Assembly: GCA_020226215.1 (NCBI GenBank)
Contig: CM035226.1
Span: 64,503,455 to 64,567,454, forward strand
DNA length: 64,000 nucleotides
Source: Sindora glabra
Lineage: Eukaryota; Streptophyta; Magnoliopsida; Fabales; Fabaceae
Direction of reading: 5' to 3'
The notes under the pieces were generated by a model. That model made no database searches and had not been told where the DNA came from. It was given only the letters and a program-made list of their open reading frames with translations. Made by a program: the position numbers and the translations under genes. Of this stretch, positions 50,056 through 61,430 are shown piece after piece. Each line of letters opens with the position of its first letter. Position 1 is the stretch's first letter.

Positions 50056-50370
50056 CTTATTCCATTTCTTTTTATTTATCATATTTTAAAAAAATTATTT
50101 CTTTTTATCTATTATTTTAGAATTCTAATGAAGTATTAAATATTCTTTTTTCAAATTTATCCTTCTCTTTCATTAATAAATATTTTATTTTTCTATACTA
50201 TTAGTCAATTTACATTTATTTCTTTATATTTTTCTCTCTATTTTCAACTATCTTGAATTTTATACATAAAGAGTAATCTTGTAAAGTTCATTAAAAATAA
50301 ACAAATTTAACTACTTTCTTAATATATGTGAAATCGGTTAATAACGACAGATAAATAGGAACAGAGGGAG
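50056..50370. mobile_element. Stowaway-type MITE (Tc1/mariner)
   Basis: A 315-bp AT-rich element. The right end 'ggaacagagggag' is followed by TA, the classic Stowaway end (CTCCCTCTGTTCC in reverse). The left end 'cttattccatttctttttat' is preceded by TA and pairs imperfectly with it. The flanking TA dinucleotides at 50054-50055 and 50371-50372 fit the TA target duplication of this superfamily. No coding capacity. Confidence 0.85.
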
Positions 50371-50372
50371 TA

Positions 50373-51075
50373 TGTATTAATAAAAGATAATTTTGACATT
50401 CCATTTAATTAAAGTTGTTAATGTCATTTGCTTTGTCAACCTGAGTGGGTAAGTCACATAACCAAATTTAGTGCTATGGTCATCTAGCCAATTTCTTGGT
50501 CAATGTTTTTCCTCAAGGGAGGCCAACGATGTATTAAACGACAAAATATCTTTTTTTTTTCTGAAACAAAAATAAAATTTTTAGAAAAAAATACTAAATT
50601 TTTTTTGTAAAATCTATTTTTGAAGTGGACAAGTGAGGTTAATTTGTGATATAGGTACAAAAAATGTAATTCACAAAATGTGTGAAAATTTATTACCTCA
50701 AAATTAGAAGGTATTTATAATTTACTTCCAATGAGAAAGAAATGTATGTGCAAATGGGTTCATATCTTCCAATTTGAAGCATGATTTGGGATTTAACAAT
50801 ACTATATACATCGAAAATGAAATTTGAAATTGAATTTTAAATATGAATTAATTAGAATAGTGAAACAAATTTATAAAGTTCAATCTAATTGATATAAAAT
50901 GTTTAGAACTCAATTTTGAATCCCATCTTTGATATACATGTCATTTTTATTTGCGATTATCCATTCTAAACAGTTCTCCTATAGATGTAGGATACATGAT
51001 TTTTGATGATGTAATTAAGATCTCTACTCCTCATATAGTTATTTCCTAGTTTTTCTTGTTTCTTGTTGGGTTTTG
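50373..51075. other. AT-rich spacer
   Basis: Intergenic sequence between the Stowaway MITE and the copia LTR. No feature recognised. Confidence 0.4.
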
Positions 51076-51895
51076 TGTAAATTTCAATATAAAATTTAAT
51101 ATTTAACGAAAACATCCATGAGTCTCAATTCTTGAGACTAATATATAAAAATACATAGAAAACAATCTAGGAAATCATGATTTTCACTAGCCTTCATAAA
51201 ATAAAATTCATAGAATACAATAAAGGTTTGATGAGACATATCTTGATCCATAATTGAGAGAAATTTGATAACAATAAGTTATCTTCAATGTCGAACAAAA
51301 GAGAAGGTGAGAAATTTCTATCTATCCTTTAGCCTTTCTATTCTTTTACATTCTCTTGAGTGATGGAGGATAAAAGTGTAAAATCCTTTGATCTTCCCTC
51401 TCCTTATTCCTTGCTCTCCTTTTTACAAAAATGCTAGTACTAGGTGATGGGAACCTCAAAGATCTAACTTAGTGGTAGGTGATGGTGAGTAGAGAAAAAA
51501 GCCAAAAGCTTTTTATACAAAGTTTCAAATGATTTAATTCATCAAAGAATTATGACTTTTCAGCTTCTTCCATTAAATTAAGAAATTCCAATTCATTACT
51601 TCAAAGGATCATTCAAATGATAAAATTACTCATTTTTCTCATGAGAGAAATATGAAGAGTACCCACTAACCTTAGTTAATGTGCATCAATCCACCTTAAC
51701 ATAACCTTAATATGGGAGTTACCTAATTATGATCATGATTATTTAGTAAATAAATAAGTAATTTAATACACTTAATAAGTAGTTATCAATAGGATTTAAC
51801 TACACAATTAATAGTATTTAATCTGATACTCAATAGGATTTAACTTCAATAATAACACTCTTTGTATATGACCGTCAATGCCACTAATTCTAGCA
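51076..51895 (-). repeat. Copia LTR (3' LTR of minus-strand element)
   Basis: Starts TGTAAATTTCAATATAAAAT and ends about 'ctaattctagca'. It is directly repeated at 60652-61430, with long shared runs such as 'tgagagaaa.ttgata/caa', 'gagaaggtgagaaa.ttcta' and 'attactcatttct'. The internal copia genes read on the minus strand, so this is the 3' LTR. Flanking ttttg here and tttta after the other LTR could be a decayed 5-bp target duplication. Confidence 0.82.
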
Positions 51896-52348
51896 TTCTT
51901 TTAGTTGGCAAATGGTCACATGAAAATTTTTATGGATTTCAAAAGTGATGGCCACACTTTTAACTTTAACAATCAACTATGCTTTTTTAAATTTATTACC
52001 AATATAAATCATGGTGATTTTATACCTATCAAAAATATAATTCCTTTTTTACATCACAATATGGTCTTCTATCTAAAAAGGTCATAATAAGGAAGGATAT
52101 GAACCTATCTATATATTATGTTCAAGTGAACCATTTTTCTTTTATATTTAACTTCAACATTTTTATGGCATTCATATCATGGTCCAATAATAATGTCCAT
52201 ATCAAAGGCAACCTTTATTTTCAACATTACAAAACCATACATGTAAATAATGATAAAAAAATAGGAAAATTAGAAACTTATAAAATAATTAGCTTAGAGT
52301 ATCAAATATACATTAATATTGTATTAGTAACAATAATGTCCAACATTT

Positions 52349-52687
52349 TCAACTAGACATAATGTTTATACTCTCAACATGACTGGTAAATGTCTTAGGT
52401 GGTAACCCTTTTGTCAGAGGGTTAGCAATCAGAAGATTGATGTAGATTTTCTTTATTGATACTATACATTTTTGAACTTCTTCTTTACTAGCAAAATATT
52501 TCAAATCCATATGCTTAGCACCTTTAAAATACTTGTTATTTTTAGAAAAGAAGATAGTTGCAAAATTATCATAATAAATTTTCAGTGCCCTAGTAATACT
52601 ATAAACTACTTTAAGGCATGAAATAAAATTATGTAGCCATTTAGATAGAACCATGGTCTTATAGCATGCAACAAATTTAGCCTCCAT
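52349..52687 (-). pseudogene. Copia RNase H fragment, longest open frame in the window
   Basis: A 112-codon open frame covering most of the copia RNase H domain. The residue pattern is E-A-K-F-V-A-C, then Y-D-N for the catalytic D-N, then H-M-D-L-K-Y, and finally D/N-P-L-T-K-G-L-P-P-K. It is not a standalone gene, because the Met is the internal 'MEAEF' methionine of the polyprotein. Homology continues upstream only in broken frames. Confidence 0.92.
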
Positions 52688-53666
52688 AATGGATATAGAA
52701 ATAACTTACTACTTCACACCTTTCCATAAAATGGCTTCTATAACTAAAAAATATAAATAATCAAATGTGGATTTTCTTGTATTCACACAACTAGAAAATT
52801 TTGAATCTAAATACCTAACCACCTTAAGATGTTCAAATCTCTTATAAGCAAGCATGTGATCTTTCATTCCTTGCAAATATCTTATAATTCTCTTAGCATT
52901 TTTCTAATGACCTAACCTTAGATTATTCTAATATGTACTTAACATTCCAACTATAAAGTTGGTACATGGTTTTGTACAAGTTTAAGTATACACTAAGCTT
53001 CCAATAACAAATGAATATGAAATTACTTCCATTCGCTTCCATTCCAAATCATTCTTAGGATATTGCATGAGACTGAACTTGTCTCCTTTCTGAAATGGAA
53101 TAGGAGATTTTAAGAATTTTTTTATCCTAAATATCTTTAAAAATTTATTAATATACATTTTCTAAGATAAACTAAACAATCATTATGATTTATCCTGGAA
53201 TATTTTTATCCTAATTAAATTAGTTACCTCACTTATATCTTTCATTTCAAGGTTACTAGAGATAAACTTCTTAGTCTTATATAATAGACCAAGATCATTA
53301 TTTGCAAGCAAAATATTGTCAACATATAGAATTAAAAAAATTAAATTTACTCTCACTAACTTTCAAACATATACACCAATCAATAGTATTTTCCTTAAAT
53401 CTATAGGAAAAAAATAATATCCTTGAACCTAAGATACCATTATTGAGAAGCTTGTTTAAATTCGCATATTGACTTTTTTAAATTTACATGTCATGTGTTT
53501 ATTTCCTTTTTCTATGGACCTTACATCTCCCTTTAAATTCTCATTTAACAAAGTAGTTTTCACCTTTATTTGGTGCAATTCTAGGTCATAATGGGCCACT
53601 AATGTCATAATAATTTTGAATGAATCTTTCTTAGAAATTGATAAAACTATTTCCTTATAGTTAATT

Positions 53667-53687
53667 TTATTATTATTATTATTATTG
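53667..53687. repeat. (ATT)n microsatellite inside copia RT
   Basis: About seven ATT units. On the minus strand it reads as six Asn codons just before the RT motif INYKEIVLS. It keeps the local frame. Confidence 0.95.
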
Positions 53688-54075
53688 AGTAAATCCTTTG
53701 GCAACTAATCTGGTCTTCTAACATTCTAGGTTACCTTAAAAATCACATTAATCTTAAAAACCCATTTGTAACCAACACTCCGCAACCTTCTGGTAATTTA
53801 ACAAGGTCTACAACTTCACTCAGCTTTATGGATTATAATTTAGCTTTCATAGCATTTAACCATTTATCAATATTATCACCATTCATGACTTATGAAAATG
53901 TAATTGGGTCTTCATTTATTCCCAAGTTAAATTCAAACTCTTGTAAATATACCATATGAACATAAAAAATAGTAAGTCTTTTTTCCTTCTTATGATTTTT
54001 TTAATGCCATTTATTGTAGTTTATCTACTTTAGGCTCATCAATTTACAACTTCATTATGAGTAATGGCTTCATTA

Positions 54076-56778
54076 TGTTAGCCTTAAGGTTTTATGTTGT
54101 GAGTTTTGATGATGACAAATGAATATTCCAATGGCATTGTATGTCTTATGCTAAAGTGATATGTGTTAATAGACATACTATGTTATGGTTAATGCATATA
54201 CATGATATGATAATTATGCTTGTCCTTGTATATGCATGATGACAACTAAGTGTTTGCAATAGCATTGCATGTCTTTGTATCAAAATGCTATAAAATCTTC
54301 AATAGACATGCTAGATTATGATTATAATAGCAATGCTTGATTATATGCTAAAATAGCTATATTGTAGATAATCATTACTAAGCATATGATTAATCAAGAT
54401 ATATGAAAAGATGATTATGCATGTTCTTGTACTAATTTATTTTATATGAATCATGAATATTAATATAAGATATATAAGATTGGACTAACTATATAATTTG
54501 CAAAGTTTATACTTATTTTATAAGAAAGTCTAAGATGAAGAAAAGTGAGTATTGAAGCAAGGAAATAGAAGATCATATTATGCTTAACTCTAAAATAAGG
54601 AAGAAATATAAGAAATAAGATGTGATCCAAGTATCGAAGAATGAGAAGATTAAAACTTGGAAGCATCAAGAAAAGTCAAGGAACTTCATTGGTATAGTCT
54701 TTTCGTTTTAGGCTTAGAGTTTTTTTGTAAAATAGAGTATTTCATGATATAGAGCTTAAACATGTTCTTATAATCTTAGCTTAATCGAAATTTTTTAAAA
54801 ATATATCCCACAAACATGTTTTTACAAAATAGCTTATGAGAATATTTTAAAAACTAATGAAATATGAGATTTTAATATTTTTAATTTTGATCTTTGGTCA
54901 CTTTTTTAATCATATCTCATAACATACTCATGATTTGATTTTCAAATGTTTCCATATGAAAAAGACTCAAAGATCTTTCCATGAACATATCATTTGCTTA
55001 AAATGATCAATATATGAAAGAGATATGATTTTTTCAAGTTGAGTCTAGAAATCAATTTTTTGCAATCTAGTCTTTTTTGGCCTTTGCTTATTGCCTTGAT
55101 TGTATCTCAAAAACTACAAAGGGTATGATTATGAAATTATTTTTATGTGAAAATAGACTCAAATATCTTTCCATGCACTAGTCATTTGCTTAAAGTGACT
55201 AATATATTAAAGAGTTATAAATTTTACAATTTGAGTCTCAAAATCAAATTTTCATAGATTCACTATTTCTGACCTTTTCTCATTGTTTTGAACATGTCTA
55301 AAAAATGACATTATATATGAGTACAAAACTAGCCCCATTTGAAAGTAGACTCAATTACCTTTCTAATAATAGGTCATTTGCTTAAAATGGACTTAAAATA
55401 AAGAAATTATGACTTTTTAAAGTTGAGTCTGCATTTCTATCTAAGTAAATAAATTCACTAATCAATTCTAGACATTCAAAGAGCACCCTAGACATCCTGA
55501 ATCAATTCACCGATTGATTCCAGCTATTCTGATGCACGAATACTAGCTAGCAACGGCTAGTTTTCACTCCTAACAATCTCAAATGGCTATAATACTCTAT
55601 GGACTCTTATATAAGCTAAGATACATCAAATATAATTAAAAGTGAACCTGAACTTCAATTGTAAATATCATTTTACACTATCTTTCATCAAATCATGAAT
55701 TGAACTCTAATTTGTGAAAATCTTCTATTCTAAGTACTTCATTTCTTCTATCCACTCTTTAAGAGAGTATATTAGAATTGATATTCATCTTGTATCACAT
55801 TAAAATTATAAAGGGTAAGGTATCCCTTAGAGAAACATTGAAAGGGTAAGGAATCCCTTGTAAAGAGATATTTTGCTCAAGGACAAGCAAAGATTGTTAG
55901 GATTCTTCAAGTGCCAATTGAAATTTGAAGGGATAGCGGATTGACATACAAGCTTGAAGAGTTGATGTATAGCTTGTAAAGAGAGATTTTGCTCAAGGAC
56001 AAGCAAAGATTGTAAGGATTCTTCAAGTGCCAATTGAAATTTGAAGGGATAGCGGATTGACATACAAGCTTGAAGAGTTGATGTATACCTTGGTGAGGAT
56101 ATCTAAAGGAAGAATCATTATAAATCCTTATATTTGATCTCTCTACCCTATCTCTCTATTATTTCTACACTACACTCTATTTCTTTATTTTTTACTTTAT
56201 TTTTCTTAGTGTATATGCTCTATTGTATTGTTATCATTTGTTAATATATTGTGCTTTAATGCTTATGTTATTGCTTGGATATTTAAATGACTAAAAGAGA
56301 AATTCATCTCTGTTTTGCTATTATTATTTGCTGAGATATTGTGCTAAATGCTTTATTCTTGTTATTGATAATTGTTGAATATATTATACATCAATATTGA
56401 TCTTGATCCTTAAATGATTGAAAGGTTATATTAAATGATTGAAAAAGAAATTTATCTATGCATGTACTTTTTGATTATTCATCTATACATAGTTGAATGA
56501 ATAGCTTTACACAAGAATATTAAATTGCTATATGTTGTGTACAAACCTCTTCATTGAATTATCTTCTTAATGCTTTGTTTATAAATAGTTAAATAAGTTA
56601 GTTTGTACTAATTTCTTAATTTATTACATCTTGAGTCCAACAAGCATCCTCATAAAACCTTCTTGAAATTATTTAAATTAAAATTATCCTCATGGCTTCT
56701 AAAATAAAAGCTTTCTCAAAAAGAGTTTTAAAAATACACAATTCACCCCCTCTTGAGTGTGTGTTGCCAAGGCCAACA
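54076..56778 (+). repeat. Solo LTR of a SIRE-like copia element, 2.7 kb, inserted in the older copia
   Basis: Starts TGTTAGCCTTAAGG and ends CCAAGGCCAACA, with inverted ends. Flanks catta / cataa are a near-perfect 5-bp target duplication. Text near the end, 'caattcaccccctcttgag', is characteristic of long LTRs of SIRE/Maximus-type copia elements in + orientation. A TATA-like 'cttatataagc' is near 55605. Copia pol coding on the minus strand lies on both sides (RT below 54070, integrase above 56790), so this LTR interrupts it. It contains a 116-bp tandem duplication. Open frames inside (54460-54669, 55827-56063) are not genes. Confidence 0.85.
55857..56088. repeat. 116-bp tandem duplication inside the solo LTR
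   Basis: 'cttgtaaagaga' begins both copies (55857 and 55973), and each continues through 'gctcaaggacaagcaaagat', 'tgccaattgaaatttgaagg' and 'gagttgatgtata'. The copies are almost identical, much closer than other repeat pairs in this window. Confidence 0.95.
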
Positions 56779-56789
56779 CATAAACTTGT

Positions 56790-58300
56790 TATTCTTCTTT
56801 ATTATTAATTAGTTCAGCAATTAGAGATACAAGTTAAAAGAACATGCACTCTCATTTATTGAACTTCCACTTTTTATGGTGTTTCACTCTTAATAACTTC
56901 ACCATTCTCAATAAACCTAGCATTCCCAGTTTCAATAATCCTTATAGAATAGGTAGGATAAAAAAAATCTAAGCCTTTTTTACTTTTCTAGATAACTAAT
57001 AAAATAATTACTAATTGTTCTTGCACCTAGTTACATTTCTTGTGGATTATAAAATCTAATTTCTACTTGTTAACCCTAAACATTTAGGTGACTTGGATTA
57101 ACTTTCCTTTCAATTCAAATTCAAAATGATGTCTTTGGAATTCCTTTACTAGGAATCCTATTCAGCAAATACATAACAGTTTGTAAAGCATATGTCTACA
57201 GTGAAATGGGTAAAGAAAAATTTCTTAACATGCTTCTGACCATATCTAGCAAAGTTCTATTATGTTTTTTATACATAATTTTGTTATAGGGCTCCCAACA
57301 TTGTGTATTGAGCACATATGCCATGTTTCTTAAGGAATTTAGCAAATAAACGTAAGTGTTGTCCACGTTCACCATATTTTCAATAATATTCACCACCCCT
57401 ATCAAACTTGACAATTTTCACTTTTTTGTCTAATTGGATTTCAACTTCATTAATGTAAATCTCAAAAGCATTTACAACTTAAGATTTCTCATGTAGCAAA
57501 TAAACATAACCATAATGTGAAAAGTTATCAATGAAGGTGATAAAGTACTTTTCTTTTTTAAAAGACTTAACATCAAAAGGTTCATATATATTAGTATGTA
57601 TAATTTCAAGGAGCAAAGTGCTTCTTTTGACTCTTTTCTTGTGTGCTTTGTTTGTTTACATTTAATGTAATCCATACATACATTTAGATCAATAAAATCA
57701 AAATTTGAAAAGATTTCTTTTTTTTTTTTACCAATCTTTCTATTCTTTCTTTTCAATGTATTAATAATTCTTATAATTTATAGAATAATTTCCTCCTAAA
57801 CTATCATATAATGCAATTCATGCATATTCCACTTATTTTGCATAGTGTTATAGTTCATTTAGAAATAATCATACTTAGATGTAAAAAGTTCAAAATGAAC
57901 CATAAAAGGAAATTCTTATCCATATCTATTCCTTAAAACTTAAGTCTTATTACAATATTTGTCATCTTAATAACACTCTCATGTATAGTATAAGAACCAT
58001 CAAATTTCATGATGGTTAAAGAGCTTATCAATGTCCCAACAAAAGACTTATCAATAATTTGGAAGTGCTCTTTCATAAACTTCACCAATCCTTTTATATT
58101 ATCAATTTTTGGAAGAACAAACTTAATGTTGCTGGCTATACTTATTCATATACACATTAGACTTAATTTGTTTGACTTTTCCCAAGGCTTTCTATTTATC
58201 AATGCTAAGAGTAATAATAATGGCTAGTTTCTTTACCTAAAGTGCTAGATTCCATTACCCTAAGGTAAAAATAGATTTGTTCACTTTAATGAAAATTTTT
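56790..58300 (-). pseudogene. Ty1/copia integrase and gag-pre-integrase part, broken
   Basis: The 5' half of the same copia pol gene, above the solo LTR. 57756-57472 reads CMDYIKCKQTKHTRK (family 'CIDCIKGKQTKHTKK') with MVMFICYMRN (family 'YGYVYLLHEKSE'), covering the integrase start. 57414-57196 carries NRTLLDMVRSMLRNFSLPIS (family 'NRTLMDMVRSMLSNSSLP'), the conserved block of the integrase core. The C-terminal part follows to 56790. There are several frameshifts. Above 58300 the CACTA copy 4 begins. Confidence 0.88.
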
Positions 58301-58342
58301 TAATCCATTAAAAACTAGAATAAATGAGAAATACATATATAT

Positions 58343-60070
58343 TACTACTGAATTGCCTTTTTAACATCAACATATCAATGTCAATCAAAATGAAATCTAA
58401 TGTATATAATGGTGCAATGGTATTTTTGAAAATAAATGTAACTTATCATATTAGTTGAAATAATTAGTCACATTGTAAAGCCAGAATTTCTAATAGGAGA
58501 TGAAAAGTGCATTCTATGAGAACTTAAAATGACTATTATTATTTATAGTTAATACCTATTGTAACTTACACATTAGTTTAGACTTATCTTATGTTTAAAG
58601 TTATGTGAATCACTACTTTGAAAAATGTGATACATGACATCAATTCAAATAAAGAATCAACATCATAATACCTTTCTATGTCAATTATTAGAGAATTGAC
58701 ATTGAAAGGAAAGGGAAGAACTACAGTAAAAAAATTGAAATACAGTTAACATATTAATTTTTAAAAAAAATTGATGTCATAACAACTTTTTCCATCAATT
58801 ATTAGAATAATTAATATTAAAAAAGAGGGCAAGAATTAGTTTAAAATTTTGAGATATAATTAATATATTAGTTTTTTTATAAAATCAATATCTAAAATAA
58901 TGCCAACCACCAACATTTGAAAATGAAATGACTTAAAACATCATTTTTTTTTATAAATAACTGATGTCTAAAATTATAGAAACGGTGACTTTTTTGCACC
59001 ATAACTAAACCAAGTCTTATTTTTTTCCTTATATTCATATTTACTCTCCCTCTTATTTATTTCCAAGCTCATTCTCTATCTCTGCCTAGCTTCCTTTACA
59101 AAATATTATATCTCAATCCATCCTCTATCACATGTTAGTGAGTTACCAATACTCCTTTAGCTAGCATCAAGCATAAAGTAGGTTTAAAAAATAAAAAATG
59201 TCTTTATTGCCTCTATTTCTTATATCTTGTCTCTTCCATTTCTCTTATTTTTTGCATAGGTTTATCAAGAGATTTTTTAAAGACCTTTGTCAATGAGCTA
59301 CTAATACTCCTTTAATTAGCATTATGTATAAAGTAAGTTCAAAATATAAGAGGTATTTTTCTTGCTTCTATTTCTCAAATCTTCGTCTCATCCATTACTC
59401 ACATTTTTCATGTAGGTTTTTAAAAGGATTTTTGTTTGCATTTCATTTGTATAACTTTTGAAGTTATATTTAAGTTTTAGATGTCTATTATGTATTTAAT
59501 AAAATATTGCAAGGAAGTCTAAAGTCAGTCAAATAATAAAAGAGATGGCAAAAAAGTGAAAAAAAAATTCATGAAAATAGATTTTTTTGCAATTATAAGA
59601 AAGGCAAAATGTGCATTTTGTACATAAATAGAACTCAAATAACATGAAATCAACATAAATTTTGTCCTAAATGAACAATCGAGTACAAAGTTATGATTTT
59701 TAAAAGTTTTTAGCTTAAAATATATATTTTTGGTAGGATACTAAGTTTATTTATTTTTTATTGTAAATATTTTGGTAGGAAAGTGAAAAATTGACATTTA
59801 AAAAATATTGTGCAAACATTTCACTTCAATTTTTAATAAAAAATTGAATTGAAATATTAAACAAATAAAATATATTTAAAAGAATAGGTGCTAGTTTTTT
59901 GTTTTTTATTTTTTTTTTGGCAATAAACTAGCATTATAAGTCTTTTTCATGTTAATTATATAACCAATATGGAATAGCCTAACATACAACAATAATTGTA
60001 CATAGATCAAATAATAATTAACATCAATTGTATTAAACAACTAACATTAAAAGCTAATTCTATAGTAGTG
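58343..60070 (+). mobile_element. Non-autonomous CACTA copy, family A, copy 4
   Basis: The left end TACTACTGAATTGCC and right end AATTCTATAGTAGTG form an imperfect terminal inverted repeat. It continues inward (left 'gaattgcctttttaacatc', right reversed 'gaattagcttttaatgtta'). The text behind the left end, 'aacatcaacatatcaatgtc' and 'gtatataatggtgca', is almost the same as at 9283-9340 in copy 1. The internal block at about 59110-59180 (tagctagcatcaagcataaa) is shared. It lies in the internal (gag-side) region of the copia element at 51076-61430. No clear target duplication was found. It has its own ~165-bp tandem duplication at about 59125-59445. Confidence 0.85.
59125..59445 (+). repeat. 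~165-bp tandem duplication inside CACTA copy 4
   Basis: Two imperfect units. The first starts 'gtgagttaccaatactcctt' and the second 'atgagctactaatactcctt'. Each then carries 'agcat(c)a.g.ataaagta', 'ctctatttctt'-like text and 'catttctcttattttt' or 'cattactcacattttt'. The borders differ from the duplication in copy 3. Confidence 0.78.
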
Positions 60071-60637
60071 ATGCATAGGTATTACAAGGAATAATACTCA
60101 AAACATTAATGCTTTGAGTTGCAAACAAACATGTTATGTAGATGCAAAAAATAGTAAACATAACCATATAATGCATATTGATGCTCATCTTTTGGTAATC
60201 CACCAATACACTACATTAAACTTAATGATGCTATTAGAATCTTACATAATTTGACAATGAAACATACATCAATTAGAAATATTTACTATCTTTGGATATA
60301 TAAACATAACTAACATTGTACTTACATTACCAATTTTCATGTTCATTAATTATAATGACAAAAATTCAACCTTTAGACAATCTTTAACTACCCTATAATA
60401 GTGAACCACAATTATCCATAAAATCAACACATATCACATCACGTATAGCATCAAACTTATGAGCAATTGATATAAAAACATAATCCGACTAGAAACTAAC
60501 TTTAACTTAAGGATTTGATGACTTTGTTGACTAAAAAACCCATAAAATATAGCTTCTCTTGAAAATAACAATAAAATACAAGAACATGGATCAACATAAT
60601 CAAACAATATGAATGGAAAACCATGAATAGCTAAGCA
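60071..60637 (-). other. Copia internal region, gag side, no readable frame
   Basis: Remainder of the internal region between CACTA copy 4 and the primer site. The minus-strand open frame at 60434-60691 runs across the primer site into the LTR and is not a gene. No gag motif was recognised. Confidence 0.45.
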
Positions 60638-60651
60638 CACTCTAATACACA
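60638..60651 (-). other. Copia primer binding site, tRNA-iMet type
   Basis: The + strand 'actctaatacaca' abuts the LTR. Read on the minus strand, it matches TGGTATCAGAGC with one inserted base and two mismatches. Its position supports the minus orientation of the element. Confidence 0.65.
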
Positions 60652-61430
60652 TGTAAATTTCAATATAAAATTTAATATTTATGTAAAACATTTATAAGTC
60701 CTAATTCTTGAGATTAACATAATATATCAACAAACATAGTTGAAAAGCTTGAAAATTATGATTTTCACATATAGTCTTCACAAAATATAATTTATATGAT
60801 ATAATGAGGGTTTTAGACATATCTTCATCCATGATTGAGAGAAACTTGACAATGATAAGTTATTTTCAATGTCCTATGAAGGAGAAGGTGAGAAACTTCT
60901 ATCTATCACTTAGCTTCTCTATTGTTTTAGGTTCTTTTGAATGATGGAGAACAGAAGTATAAAAACCCTTGATCTTCCTTCCTTTTCCTTACTCTCCTTA
61001 TTATTATAATGCTAGTATTAGGTGATCGATACCTCACATTTCTAGCTTAGTTTTAGATGATAGTGAGTGGAGAGAAAAACCAAGAGTCATGACTCTTCAA
61101 CTTTCTCCATTAAACTAAGAAATTCCAATTCATTATTTTAAATGATCCTTTAAGTAATAAAATTACTCATTTCTCCCATAAAAGAAATATGAAAAGGGCT
61201 ATTAACCTTGGTTTATGAGCATTAATTCACCTTAAGGTGACCTTAATATAAAAGTTATACAACTATGATGATGGTTATTCAATAAATAAATAAGTAATTT
61301 AATATATTTAAAAGGTAGTGATTAACAAGACTTAAGCATATAATTAATAAAATTAAATCACATATTTAATAGGATTTAATCCTTATAATGACACTTTCTT
61401 ATGTGGCCATGAAGGTCACTAATTTTAATA
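60652..61430 (-). repeat. Copia LTR (5' LTR of minus-strand element)
   Basis: Starts TGTAAATTTCAATATAAAAT, identical to 51076 for 29 bases, then diverges steadily. It ends at about 61430 ('ctaattttaata'). It is the partner of 51076-51895. On the minus strand it is the 5' LTR, with the primer site directly inside. Confidence 0.82.

Larger units (their letters stand above)
52349..54070 (-). pseudogene. Ty1/copia reverse transcriptase and RNase H, broken
   Basis: The 3' half of a copia pol gene. RT text at 53704-53456 includes INYKEIVLSISKKDSFKIIM and ALVAHYDLELHQIKVKTTLL-type wording, matching 'YKETFSPVSKKDSFRIIMALVAHFDLELHQMDVKTAFLNG'. The RNase H part is the open stretch 52687-52349: EAKFVACYKT, LKIYYDNFATIFFSKNNKY, KHMDLKYFASKEEVQKC, IANPLTKGLPPKTFTSHVE. 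The last motif is the usual end of copia pol. RT between 53450 and 52700 is decayed. The FVDD catalytic site was not clearly readable. Confidence 0.9.

Noticed and set aside
52349..52687. Standalone host protein of 112 residues
   Set aside because: It is the RNase H end of a copia polyprotein, and homology continues upstream in broken frames.
55827..56063. Minus-strand open frame with internal repeats as a repeat protein
   Set aside because: The repeat is the 116-bp DNA duplication inside a solo LTR. There is no codon-level pattern and the frame is incidental.
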